Shown here one piece after another: positions 1 to 11,357 of a stretch of 64,000 nt of DNA; the first letter of the stretch is position 1, and every line of letters begins with the position of its first letter. The stretch spans positions 8,982,391 to 9,046,390 of the forward strand of contig NC_051118.1 of NCBI RefSeq assembly GCF_014839805.1, read 5' to 3'. Below the pieces are notes generated by a model. That model was not told the DNA's origin. It made no database searches and worked only from the letters and a program-made list of their open reading frames with translations. The translations under genes and the position numbers were made by a program. The DNA is from Manduca sexta (Eukaryota; Arthropoda; Insecta; Lepidoptera; Sphingidae).

Positions 1-1369
1 TATGAAATTAAAAATGCAAAGTTGCATTTATTATATTATTACAAGCATCGGTATTGTATTTTTAAATTTCAATTACTTATTAATAATTATTGGATAAACT
101 ATTCTCAATTTTCCTTGTTTTTTTTTAAAGTTTATTCAACCTACTACTTTAAACTACTTTTTACATTAGCGCCATCTAGTAGTCAATAGTATACATTAGT
201 ATTTACACATGTGCGGAAAGAGTGGATTTCATGAATATTATACAGTTTTTAGTTTGTATAAAGCAAAATTAGTATGCAGAGAAATTAAAGCATAATATCT
301 TAGTTTGGCTAACACCAAATCGTCGTCACAAAAGAAAACGTTTAAGACGTAATTATAACAAAAATTCAATTTTGTTATTTCAACACCATCTAACGGCGTA
401 GCTATGGCAGATAAAATATAATTTATAAAAAGAAAATATTTTGGAATATTATTTTTCATAATACATATACTTATTAGTCTATTTACTTCACCTATAAAGA
501 AACAGACATTATTATATTATATCTAAGCAAAAGTATCAACGTAGTCGTCACGTCGTCTCTCACAAACGGCGTTTATATTCCTCTTGCGTTATGTGTGCCT
601 GGTAGCCGGTAGCGCCTTTTGGTGCAATAGTGGCATAACTCGGATCAACATGTGCTTGGAAAGGTGGTCCCGGCCCCTCCTACTATACTTACTTGCCTTT
701 TAATTTTCAGCCCTTGCCTCTTTGATTGTTATAATATAGTATTTCTATTAAATTTCTTTTATTTATTTTTTGAATTGGAGTGTAAAATTACACGTTAATG
801 CTTTAAAAAATATATATTTCGATTATGGTTAATAAAAAGTTTTTCTCCTTCCTAGTTTGTCGATCTAGCGAGCATAGTCGGTACTCGGTATAGAAGTTGA
901 AGCGCTACAATGCCATCTAGTAACAAGTAACGGTACCCGAGAAACTACTTTATTTTATGTTATCCTGGTGAATAATATAGAATTTTGGTGGAATACTGTC
1001 GTAACTCGGACAGACATCGCGTCATTCATTTACCATCCGTCGCGTCGTGTTTGACCAAAATGAGTCGTTGTATACCGCCTACAAACAAAATCTATATATA
1101 TTAAATCTATAAAAATACAAATTAGTAAAGGATAGTAATTAATTATATAAGTTATAGTCCTTTTCCTTTGTTTATTTCTATTTACTTAAAAAAAAATAAT
1201 AATAATAAATTAATTTAAAAATTATTTTGGTATTTCGTGAAGATTTCGATGACACATTGAATATATTATACACTAACTGGTACTTATATGTATATTAATT
1301 AGTCAATGGCATATTAAAACATGACTATTAACTTATTTCTAGAATAACTAATAACATTATCACTTATAA
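1..1369. other. AT-rich flank without a recognisable gene
   Basis: No exon-like reading frame is seen. Short related segments near 595-645 and 870-1010, and again at 2586-2650, share a block around CATAACTCGGA or GTAACTCGGA. They look like decayed copies of one dispersed repeat. The rest is simple AT-rich sequence. Confidence 0.4.
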
Positions 1370-2515
1370 TCTATACTATTATATAAAGCTGAAGAGTTTG
1401 TTTGTTTGTTTGTTTGTTTGTTTGTTTGTTTGTTTGTTTGTTTGAACGCGCTAATCTCAGGAACTACCGGTCCAAACTGAAAAATTCTTTTTGCGTTGGA
1501 TAGCCCTTTGTTCGTGGAGTGCTATAGGCTATATATCATCACGCTATACCCAATAGGAGCGGGGCAGTAATGGCTAATCTCAGGAACTACCGGTCCAAAC
1601 TGAAAAATTCTTTTTGCTTTGGATAGCCCTTTATTCGTGGAGTGCTATAGGCTATATATCATCACGCTATACCCAATAGGAGCGGGGCAGTAATGGCTAA
1701 TCTCAGGAACTACCGGTCCAAACTGAAAAATTCTTTTTGCGTTGGATAGCCCTTTGTTCGTGGAGAGCTATAGGCTATATATCATCACGCTATATTCAAT
1801 AGGAGCGGAGCAGTAATGGCTAATCTCAGAAACTACCGATTCGAACTGAAAAAATATTTTTGTGTTGAATAGTCCTTTGTTTGTGGAGTGCTCAAAGTTA
1901 TATATCATCACGCTATGACCAATAGGAGCGGAGCAGTAATGGCTAATCTCAGGAACTACCGGTTTCAACTGAAAAATTCGTTTTGTGTTGGATAGCCCTT
2001 TATTTGTGTACCGCTATAAGCTATATATCATCACGCTATGACCAATAGGAGCGGAGCAGTAATGGCTAATCTCAGGAACTACCGGTTTGAACTGAAAAAA
2101 TCTTTTTGTGTTGGATAGCCCTTTGTTCCTGGAGTGCTATAGGCTATATATCATCATGCTATAACCAATAGGAGCGGAGCAGTAATGAAACATGTTGCAA
2201 AAACGGGGAAAATTATGAGTTTTGAGAGCTTCCGTTGCCTGCGCTGCGTAAACGGTTAAAGTTATGCAACAATGATGTATGACGGGATTGTTTCACTTAA
2301 AAAGTTCTAAATAATATAACAAAGTCCCCCGCTGCATCTGTCTGCCTTAACGTGTTAAACTCAAAAACTACCTAACGTATTAAGATGAAATTTGGTATGG
2401 AGACAGTTTGAGACCCTGGGAAGAACATAGGCTCCCGGGAAACTACTATTTTTATAACGGAAAACTTTAGCCTGAAAAACTTTATAACGCGGGCGGAGCC
2501 GCGAGCAAAAGCTAG
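1370..2515 (+). mobile_element. Non-autonomous Helitron
   Basis: The element starts with TCTATACTATT and ends in CTAG. It lies between a host A (1369) and a host T (2516), the expected Helitron A/T target. About 10 bases before CTAG is a GC hairpin (stem CGCGG/CCGCG at about 2489-2504), as Helitrons have. Inside are about 12 copies of GTTT (1396-1444) and a six-copy 123-bp tandem array. No Rep/helicase coding is present, so mobilisation would have to be in trans. Related degraded copies occur at 9097-9385 and 28122-28391. Confidence 0.75.
1451..2190 (+). repeat. Six-copy 123-bp tandem repeat inside the Helitron
   Basis: The segment CTAATCTCAGGAACTACCGG recurs, with small changes, at 1451, 1574, 1697, 1820, 1943 and 2066, a constant period of 123 bp. 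Each unit ends with a block around AATAGGAGCGGRGCAGTAATG. The later units are more diverged than the first three. The related Helitron at 28122 has only one unit, so the array expanded within this copy or its source. Confidence 0.9.
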
Positions 2516-3025
2516 TATTAAATCAATTACACCATACAAATATACTGGACCTACTACGTGTCTGACTGTCCTTCCATCCTCCTTTTCTGTTCTGCAATCC
2601 TGGTATGTTGAAGCGCCTTTTCGTAGAATAGTGACATAACTCGAATGGCGGAATTTCGTTGTTGGCGTGCTTGCTTTGTTTGTTGCTTGCTTTTTAGCGC
2701 ATGCACATTTTTTATTTATAGGAAATAAATAACTAAAGATAATAAATAAATATGTAATCATAATTTATTTTTTTTATAAAACAAATCCTGTTTTTGTTTT
2801 TATTAAACAGTTCATATTTAATGAATAATTCCTCGTCAACACATTCTTTTATCGTTAATAGATAGATTGCTTACCTAACTAGTAGTAGTACATATTTTAA
2901 CGGTTATTTGTGTAATTATAATATCTATGAGTTACTTTTAATTCACACCGTTAATGTTTATGCTCTTATAGTTTGCTCCTCTTCCCCACTCACTACCTCG
3001 TCTCCAGTTATTCTGTGTATTTTTT
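2516..3025. other. Intergenic / 3' flank of the sugar transporter
   Basis: AT-rich sequence downstream of the minus-strand transporter stop. It holds a weak dispersed-repeat block at 2586-2650. No gene is recognised. Several TTTATT strings, which are AATAAA on the minus strand, could serve as poly(A) signals, but none can be singled out. Confidence 0.4.
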
Positions 3026-6000
3026 TTATTTTTTGCGCAGCATCAAATCGATATCTTCAATACTTTTCCCTTTAGTCTCGGGCAGGAATACCAGGCTGAC
3101 AACAGCGCCGAGAAGGTTGATGCCCGCGAAAATGTAGAATGTCCAATGAGTGCCAAGCGCGGCGGACATCGGCGCGAACGCAGCCAATTGGACGAATGAC
3201 ATGAACCATGAGTATGTCACCACGAAGCCAAGCACTTTGGCGCGAATCTGAAGTACAAACCAATATTGTTTATTATCATTAAGATAAAAATACTGTACAA
3301 ATTTAAAAGAGATCTCCCATGGAGAAGGCAATCAACTTAAAGTGTTATGAGTTAGTTCAAAACAGATGCATCAAAGTACATATACTGTACAATGAAAATA
3401 TCAGATATTTAAAAGTTTTGGCACAGGAAAAACTAAAGCCATAAACTTGGCACCACTTAAGTAATTTTTTTATTATTTTGGTGAGCCTAAATGTAAAATC
3501 CTTTTCCAACACACCTGGAAGTTGAACATCTCTGTTATAATTATATACGGTATGGGAGACACTCCAGCTGCGTACGCGCATAGTGACAGTATTATAGCCA
3601 GGATCGGTAGCCAGACTGGTACCACACCCTCCAGAAGGAGACAGGAAGCCACGGTCACCAAGGACACAGCCGCTACTGAGAATGCTGTTGATAAAATGAC
3701 CTGAGAAAAATAAACGGGAGACGCTAAAAACAAAAGTATTTAACATAAAAATAATCATTATTTACATAAAAAGAAACATAATTTGATATAAAATTGTAGT
3801 GCACTATAAAATTAAGATTCCACTTTTAAATCGTCGAATCTGACAAAGTTTTTAGTTACAGAATATGTTTTATGCAGTATAGATAGAAACAATTAATTCT
3901 TCTATAATGGGCCTACGAGCATGATTGTAAATGATGATCACTTGATGGTAAATTATCACCGGTGCCCATCAGCAGCTACAATAAAATTATCATCGATATG
4001 GATGAATCATAATGCTCTACAAATCCAAGATGACATGACATCACATGATTGATTCTACCGGCTTTGAAATACATATTAAAATATTTTATTCAATATTTCC
4101 TACCTTCCTGCCTACTCTCTCAACACACGCCATTGACAGAAAGGACCCGAGCAGCAGAACCGCTGGGAAGCTCAGCGTCTGCAACTCTGGGCTGACGCCA
4201 ACGCCCGATGTGGACAAGATGGCGGCCGCATGGGTTACTATAGCGAAGTTACCGTTGCACGCAGATATGGACATTATGACCAGGCTGAGGACGAATCCGC
4301 GGCGCCAGGCTTTATTTCTTACTGAAAAGATATGAGTTTTTACCATACCATTACGCCATATCCCTTTCAAGTTTAGGAAGAGGGATAACACCGACATTTC
4401 GCCAGCTATATACGTTCCCTGTTAAAGGGGGCGAAGCTATTGCAGTATTTAACAGAGACATTACCAGACTCCAGGCTGATACTGAGTAAATAAACCCAAT
4501 ATCACCGTCCGACCTAGGGATAGAATCCGAGACCAGCGTAGAATGATGCAGCGCGCTATGATTCTACAGGCGTAGAATCATAGCGTACACAATACTACCT
4601 ATTAATCTTACACTGTTATGTATTCAACACGGTAGAAACCACCCAGTGGTGTAGTTGGGAGGGTAGGGACAGCGTGGTACCGCCCTGTGGATTAGGGGTG
4701 TTTGGAGAATTCCACCACGAGACCCCCTGCCTGTCATAAAAGGTAACTAATAGGGACCGCGCTAGTTGGCGAAATATGGAAGAGGCCTTTACTCAGCATT
4801 GGGTAGATGAAGGCTGAAGAAGAAGAAGAATAGGGGCCATCGGGTGGTCGTCGGCGGGCGGCAGCGGACCGTCCGCCCTTAGTATACGTTGTGCATAATT
4901 CGCGCATTGCGGTGACCCCCGGGATGAACAGCAGTGTGGTAGACCTTATGCCGCCGTTGACGCTGAGATATGGGTCCACCCCACGCGGTGCCCATGATTT
5001 AGTTAAATTAGTAAATAGGGACAACAATTGATCCAATCACACAGTTCATTTTACTGTTATTAAATACTTACGTATACTCAAGTAAGATACACTGGGCAAA
5101 GACTGGCAAGAAGCTTCCTCATTGCGCATTGAAATTATCTCGTTCTGTACCTCTTTGTCGCACATATCGAGACCTCTGAGGAGTGCTACTGTTGAGATGG
5201 CTTCCTAAAAAGAAACAGTATTCTTATACTATTGAAGCTGATTAATAAATAATTAGAAAGTGAATAAAAGTAATCAATTTAATAAATTTTAACCTTACTA
5301 ATGAATTCCTGGTGAATTCTGCAAAGTAGTACCCGTATCTACTGATTTAAAAGGAAACTTCATAGATTTGGTACGTAACCTGAACACCCTATTTTATAAA
5401 AGAATTCTTCGTGTTAGCAAAAAATACTGTGAAAGATAGCATTTTTTTATAACAGCAAGCTCGTCTTGTCGGACGAGCTTGCCGTTCACCTGATGGTGAG
5501 CGATACGACCGCCCATAAACAGTAGAAACACTATCCAACACCTTGAATTACAAAGTATAGTTTGGTACTCCAAAATTAGCAAACAATAAATATTAGTTAT
5601 TTTAAACACAATATTTAATTAATTTTATATAGAGAAGCAGTACAAATTTTCTTACCTCATACATCCCCTTTTTCACCAGGAACGCAGGAGATTCAGGAGC
5701 CTTTAGCATAAATACAATTGTGACTATAGGAACTATCAACGCTATCCGCAACACAGTCTGATATTCCAAATACGACCCTATAGCATACATAGTTAATACT
5801 CCCACATTCTGCATGAGTATTAGGAGAGAGCCGAGAATTCCGCGCATGTCATCCTGGCTGATCTCTTTCACGTACATCGGTATGATATTAAAACATCCCC
5901 CTGCAGGCAACCCACAGACTATCCTGGCTATTAGCAAGCCAGTTTTGGATGGAAAGCACATTTTTATGATCCAACTTATCTGAAAAAGGAAAAATAGTTG

Positions 6001-7861
6001 CGGTTATTTCGTAGCTGTGTTATGACAAATAAAAATCAATTAATGTTAATTATTATTTCTTTTCTTCATATTTTTAGCGTCACAGCACACGCTCTATTAA
6101 TAATACTAAAGTTTTATAGGATCTTACTAAAAATCGATAGCTTGTTATTACAAGGTTCAATGTTATATTTGATGTACAAGTTCAATTATACATAATAACA
6201 CATGATCTAATTCTTTTTCATTGAAAAGTTCACTGGTGGTAGATCTCTCATATGTGAGAGTCCGTCTCGGTAAGTACCATCGCAATGTCTATTTCTGCCG
6301 CCAAGCAGCAATGTGTTGTGTTCCGGTTTGAAGAACATTGTAGCTGTGTAACTACTGGACATAATGAGACTTAATATCTCATGTCTCAGAATGGCGTGCG
6401 GAGTTGAATACCAAACAATGCTTTGTAATTCAAGGTGTTAGATGGTGTTTCTACTGATTATGAGCGGTCGTATCGCTAACCACCAGGCGAACGGCAAGCT
6501 GCATTCAAAGCAATAAAAAAAAATATATATTATCCCGAAAGATAAATAAAGGAGGAATTGTAAATTGTCCTTTTAAAATTTTTACTGACATACATTTTTT
6601 ATATCAAATTTTTGCAAATTTTTACTAACGTGAATTTCTTTTTATCTATTTTGCAACATAAGTAAAAATTAACATAGGACCTTGTAATAGTGAAACGGCA
6701 AAATGTATACTGTATTATGTTTTGTCTAGTTGCCGCTGATAAACATTGAAAACTACGATATTAAATGTTATATTCCGCTTTAATTTTTATTGGTGTTCAA
6801 CTGAAAATATTACTTAAATTGTCTTATATTTATTTCAAAGGTTTCGTTGTCTTTTACCAAAATTTGTTATTTTTTTATTCACTAAGTTTAGTCAATGACA
6901 TAGTTGTTATGGAACACCACACATAATAAATAAAGAAAATATTTGAATGTTCGAGTTTTTTGTTAGAATTAAATGTAGTAACCGCTGAACAAATTTGGAA
7001 GAAAGGCATATGGATAGAACATAACATCCTGGATTAATATATAGAGTTCTTTTTATACTGGTAATTTGCTCCCGTGGGAATTTAATGTATTTTTAACCTG
7101 TTTTTAATAAATGGCGCTGGCGTTGTATAATAGATGGCGCTATGGATCGCTATAGTGATTTAGGAATTTTTGTAGCAAGACAGACTATAAAACGGGCGAA
7201 GACGCGAGCGACGCGACGCGACGCCTAGTTTTTCTATAAAAATCTTATTTGATAACAAATAAGTATAGATAATTGGTCAACTTTATTGTTTAATGTCAAC
7301 ATTATATATTAAATTATTGTCAGATATTTTTATACAATATGAAATAAATACATTATTGTAAGCAGCATAAATCCGATCGATGTCAACTATTATTGTGAAA
7401 GCCGACATTGTCGACAAATGAATGTCACATTTAACAGACAAATACCAGGGTGACATAAATACAGGGAGCTTACCGCTTGCAATAAAGCAATGGATATCAC
7501 GCCCACCCGCCTTCCGTAGGCGTCAGCTATGTACGCGTAGCCGAACGCGCCGAATATAGCCGACAGGCACATCATGCTCGCTATCATCGATATTTCGTCG
7601 TCCAATAACGGCACATTGGTCGGTGATAACGCGGACTTGAGGACTTTGGTCATCGGCGATATCCAACCGGCCTGCAACCCGTACGTCAGCAGTGTGGTGT
7701 TGGCTAGAAATAACTCTTGTTGTTTATGCTATCCCAGTATGTCCGTGTTTTGTTTTATTTATTTAAATTAATTTAGCAATATTTTTACCTAATATGGCTA
7801 CCATCCATTGCACATAAGTGTGACCGCGTTTTCTTTTAGTAGATTCACTTTTTTTCACCAT
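3026..7861 (-). CDS. Facilitated sugar (trehalose-type) transporter, Tret1-like MFS protein
   Basis: Seven exons join in phase: 7789-7861, 7474-7703, 5656-5979, 5072-5204, 4104-4321, 3515-3700 and 3026-3247, with GT/AG borders, giving 461 aa. This is about the usual size for a 12-helix MFS sugar carrier of the plasma membrane. Family motifs seen are D-x-x-GRR after helix 2 (residues 85-90), PESP after helix 6 (196-199), ERVGRK (321-326), a PIPY form of the helix-10 motif, and the C-terminal PETKG (444-448). The start codon at 7861 opens a short basic N-terminus before helix 1. Oddities: the helix-7 QQ-x-SG-x-N signature is degenerate (SACNGN around 273-278) and PESPR is PESPA, so the substrate may not be trehalose. 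Introns carry SINE, RTE and other repeat pieces. Family assignment is firm; substrate is inference. Confidence 0.9.
4420..4600 (-). mobile_element. Degenerate SINE (family B) in a transporter intron
   Basis: It resembles the better copies at 10205-10445 and 48485-48825, with the same order of blocks: CCAGACTCCAGGCTGATACTGAG, then a decayed form of the box-B complement GGGATTCGAACCC. The tRNA-like head lies on the minus strand. Confidence 0.45.
4739..4830 (+). mobile_element. 3' end of an RTE-type LINE with GAA-rich tail
   Basis: The short frame reading MEEAFTQHWVDEG followed by stop matches the typical C-terminal end (GEAYVQQWDD-like) of RTE-class LINE ORF2 proteins. An AAG repeat tail follows at 4813-4830. 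It is a 5'-truncated relic in an intron. The GC-rich sequence at 4831-5035 is probably also transposon-derived but was not identified. Confidence 0.5.
5455..5572 (-). repeat. Fragment of dispersed repeat C
   Basis: It is the reverse complement of the 3' half of the fuller copy at 6228-6511. Shared blocks include GAGCTTGCCGTTC, CCCATAAACAGTAGAA and CCAACACCTTGAATTACAAAGT. It probably derives from the 3' untranslated end of a LINE common in Lepidoptera (recalled, not searched). Confidence 0.6.
6228..6511 (+). repeat. Dispersed repeat C, near full-length copy
   Basis: It begins with the palindromic core CTCTCATATGTGAGAG and runs through a GCCGCCAAGCAGCA block to GCGAACGGCAAGCTGC and an A-rich end. 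Other copies are at 23985-24120 (+) and 30622-30897 (-). The A-rich end and truncated relatives suggest a non-LTR 3' end. This copy lies in the intron between the second and third transporter exons. Confidence 0.65.
7070..7228 (+). mobile_element. Helitron-like 3' end
   Basis: A GGGCGAAGACGCGAGCGACGCG block ends in CTAG followed by T, the Helitron-style terminus. The preceding ATGGCGCTGGCGTTG / ATGGCGCTATGGATCG pair recurs in decayed form at 28790-28930. No 5' end was located. Confidence 0.45.
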
Positions 7862-9096
7862 TTTATTTCGGTATAAATCACTTTTGTTTTTACCCGACGC
7901 GTAATTTCAACAATAAACTATGAACTGTTTCCAGATATCATTTATATATTAATAATAAACTAATTTTAGTGTTGTCAGTTGTGCCTATTGTTAACATGGT
8001 TAACTTTTGTTATCATTTGGTTTGTTATTAGGGCTGCCACAAGTATAATACTTTTTACCGTGATCCTTAGTTTTAAGTCCAAAATAAAATGTATAAGAAT
8101 AAATCAAGCATTATTATTTTGTAAATGTCTTAATTAATAATATAAAATATTTAAATTCCTCTGTAAATTTACATTACATTCTCAGATGAATATCTATTAT
8201 TTTTTTTGCTTTACTTGCCTTTACCTCACGCCAATTTGCCACAAATTTCAACCATGCTACAAAAAGGATGACCTCAGCACATAAGAGCCCTATCCCCAAC
8301 AGATTATTTCATCAATATACAATTTTAACTTTAGTTGTTTAATTTTTTTTATGCTGATATTGTTTAATAATTTCATAATAAAAACGTCACTTAAATTGTT
8401 GATTTCGTGCATCTCCTTAATAATACCTTATTTTTTTTCATCCAATAGTATTAAATAAATAATTTAATAAGGAATATTTTGGTAGATTTAAATTTTTAAA
8501 AAGACTTAATTTTTTTATAGAAATTATTATTTATCTTTACATATTGCCGCCCGTAACTCACGCGCCGCCAAATATGGAACGAATTGCTCAAGGCCCTTTG
8601 CTCGATGAGAGGCCTTAACCTACTCTGCAGGAAATGTGTTATGATTATTTAAATGTTTGTTAGAAATACAACACAAAAACCACTAATGATGTTTAAACAA
8701 GTCCTGAATAAATGTACAATAAGTCCGTTTGGAATGACTTATGCGCAGGCGCAGGTGGAAATAAAAAGTAGTTCCATATATGTAACTCATAAATGAGTGA
8801 ACATCTTACATTCAACCCTGCTAACACCAAATATAGTTGGAATTAAAACAACATGACAAGTTAATACCAAAAACATTTACATTGTATCTGTTTGATTTTT
8901 TGTTTGTTTGTTGCGTCTCCGTTGCGATAACAAAACAGTTACAGTAACAAAAAAAAAATAACAATAATACCTATGTTTTTTATAGTGGAGTTGCAGACGG
9001 CCTGATATAGGTCGAAAGAAGTTTTTAGATGCATAAGGCTGTGAACAGGTCAGTCTTGAAATCTGCCATGTTGGATGTTTACTTCTAAAATCCAAA
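7862..9096. other. Upstream region of the sugar transporter; no gene seen
   Basis: The first ~150 bases above the start codon at 7861 should contain the 5' UTR and promoter of the transporter, but no convincing core element stands out. The remainder is AT-rich, with short low-complexity runs and no supported exon. Confidence 0.4.
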
Positions 9097-9385
9097 TCCT
9101 ACTAATCCTAGTAATTTAATGAATGCGAAAGTTTGTAAGGATGGATGTATGTTTGTTAAAAAAAATACTGAACGGATTTAAATTTATTTCGAAATAAATA
9201 AGAAGTAAATTTATAGAATTTCGATGAAACTTTACAGTAATATTGGTTATACGTCAGAATAACACATACGCTACAATATATAATGATTTTGTGTTATCAT
9301 TATAAATATATCGATACATATCAAGTAAGTCGGAAAAAAATCCGGAAAACTCCTTCACGCGGGCGAAGCCGCGAGCAAAAGCTAA
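9097..9385 (+). mobile_element. Short non-autonomous Helitron
   Basis: It starts TCCTACTAAT after a host A and ends with the hairpin CGCGGGCGAAGCCGCG, then AGCAAAAG and CTAA before a host T. Start and end fit the TC...CTRR rule with A/T insertion. The 5' ATGCGAAAGTTTGT block is typical of lepidopteran Helitrons. No coding sequence. Confidence 0.7.
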
Positions 9386-9480
9386 TACATGATATAGTTC
9401 TGTAACAATAAATGTGTTTCATAGTTAATTTCTACGTGTATTGAATATAATTTCTGAATATTTATGTTAACAGTCAAGTC

Positions 9481-9744
9481 CCAAGGGCACACACCTCTGT
9501 CTTTTCTAAAAAAATATGTGTGTATTCTTTGTGAATTATCGCTTGCTTTAACGGTGAAGGAAAACATCGTGAGGAAACCTGCATACCTAAGAAATTCTCT
9601 ATTAGGAATTTTCGAGGGAGTGTGAAGTCTACCAATCCGCACTAGGCCAGCGTGGTGGACTAAGGCCTAATCCCTCTCAGTAGTAGAGGAGACCCGTGAC
9701 CAACAGTGGGACAGTATATAATACAGGGCTGATATTATTATTAT
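9481..9744 (+). mobile_element. SINE family A, 5'-truncated copy
   Basis: It matches the 3' two thirds of the copies at 48927-49361 and 53751-54209: CACACCTCTG, GAAAACATCGTGAGGAAACC, GCCAGCGTGGTGGACTAAGG, then an ATT-repeat tail. The tRNA-like head is missing. Confidence 0.7.
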
Positions 9745-9867
9745 GCTAACAGTATGAGTTAGGTACGACACGACCCAGGTTATCAGTTGTCATTGAAATA
9801 TGATAACAGCACAGAGGTCATTTTGTATGACGTTCGAATTATAATAGTGTAGAGCTAATAATTTTTT

Positions 9868-10115
9868 TGCTGGTGGTAGGATATATTTATATCCGCCCGG
9901 ATAGCTACCACCGTATACAGGGTGTTAAAACTCATAGTGGTCCACGTAAGTGTGCCGTGTTTTGGGATCAGCCTGTATATATCCGGTTCTAACAGACCGG
10001 CATAATTGTGTCGACTGTCGAGGGGTAATCATCTCTCGTCAGTCATTCTATTGGACGCCATTCTACTTACCATCAGGCAGAGAGGGCTCACTTTGTCATA
10101 CTCGTATAAAATAAT
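9868..10115 (+). repeat. Dispersed repeat D
   Basis: It shares ordered blocks (GGTAGGATATATTTAT, GGATAGCTACC, ATAATTGTGTCGACT, GGTAATCATCTCTCGTCAGTC, CACTTTG) with 48062-48280, and a shorter version is at 33940-34112. Class unknown. A LINE 3' end or a SINE body is the likeliest origin. Confidence 0.6.
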
Positions 10116-10204
10116 GTGTTTAATGACCGATTTCTGACCAAAAGATAAAACTTTTTCTAATATAATATAACGTATTTATACACTTATACACACACTACAT
10201 CACG

Positions 10205-10445
10205 CATTTATCCCCTAAGGGGTATCCAGAGGCGCAACCAGGGCACCTACTTTTCGCCAAGTATGATCTGTCCTATGTGATAGGGGGCGAGCCTATCGCC
10301 ATTTCGGGCACAAATTCCAGACTCCGGGCAGATACTGAGCAGAAAATCTCAAATATCACTTTGCCCGACCCGGGATTCGAACCCAGGACCTCAAAGCGCT
10401 GTTGTACCACGCATGCAGTACAACTACATCACCGAGGCAGTCTTA
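10205..10445 (-). mobile_element. SINE family B (tRNA-derived head on minus strand)
   Basis: Read on the minus strand, the element begins GACTGCCTCGGTGATGTAGT, a box-A-like block, followed by GGGTTCGAATCCC, a good box B (about 10373-10385). The body continues to about 10205. Other copies: 48485-48825, 29230-29385 and 4420-4600. It is a retroelement, not a tRNA gene, because no cloverleaf is completed. Confidence 0.7.
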
Positions 10446-11357
10446 TACTGGGCATCAATTATGTTCTAATATTAGAAAAGGTTTATTATGAGGCTAGGGA
10501 TAGACTTCATAGCCTACATAGACTTAAATCTTTTTATGGGTTGTCTTTATTAGTCCTCATCTATACTATGCAATGGGCGAGCAGCTGTGAACAAAAATAT
10601 CCCCGAATTCACGGAGTTGTGCTTTGTCTAAAATTCAATCTGTTATAGATACGGAGACTAATAAAAATACATAGATAACAAATGTTAAAATATCTTGATA
10701 AATCCTATCTGTAAAGGATTTATTGGAGTCATAAATAACTAATACTTATTATGACTGTACAAAGAATTATGTCACAGCGCACAATATGATAAAAATATTT
10801 ATTTTCCAGGTCATTGACTTTGTAACCTTTTTAGAGGTAACGTGATGTTGATATAACATTATGTTCTCATATATTAGGTATTATTATAAAACATTTTGAG
10901 ATACCAATAATAACAGAAATTAACTTCGGGAATATATAGGTTATCAAAAAGACTATGCATTTTTTTTGGAGTTCGTATTTACCAGCGTGGAAGTTTTTAT
11001 TCTTATCCTTTTCCCTGATCTATAAACTACCTCTATGGCACATATCATGTTTATCTGACTATGGTGAGGTGTTATTAAAAGGTCAAACGAACATAATTTA
11101 TAGTTCTAAGGAGTAGGGATTTATAATTTTAAAATAGCGCCATCTGTTACAAAATCATAATAAACATAACTTCTTTTTGGTAATGTAAAACTTCAGAACA
11201 ATGACAACACAATTATTATGTTATTATTTGTTAAATAAAAAAAATAACATTTAATTGTTTCTAATTTATTTAACAATAAACCGTCAGCTATAAATTATAC
11301 CAGGCTATTATAAACTGGTAGGTGTGTATGTTCTATTACGTCATGGTCGTTAGCGTC
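10446..11357. other. Intergenic region downstream of the minus-strand protease homolog
   Basis: AT-rich, no gene recognised. TTTATT at 11265-11270 (AATAAA on the minus strand) lies about 90 bases past the stop of the protease homolog and is a reasonable poly(A) signal for it. Confidence 0.4.

Noticed and set aside
238..459. 73-codon minus-strand frame at the window start
   Set aside because: AT-rich, no domain, no splice context and no start-site support.
3357..3758. 133-codon minus-strand frame in the transporter
   Set aside because: Out-of-frame shadow of the exon at 3515-3700.
10365..10445. Possible tRNA gene on the minus strand
   Set aside because: Box A and box B are present but no full cloverleaf; the unit recurs with a common body, so it is a SINE head.
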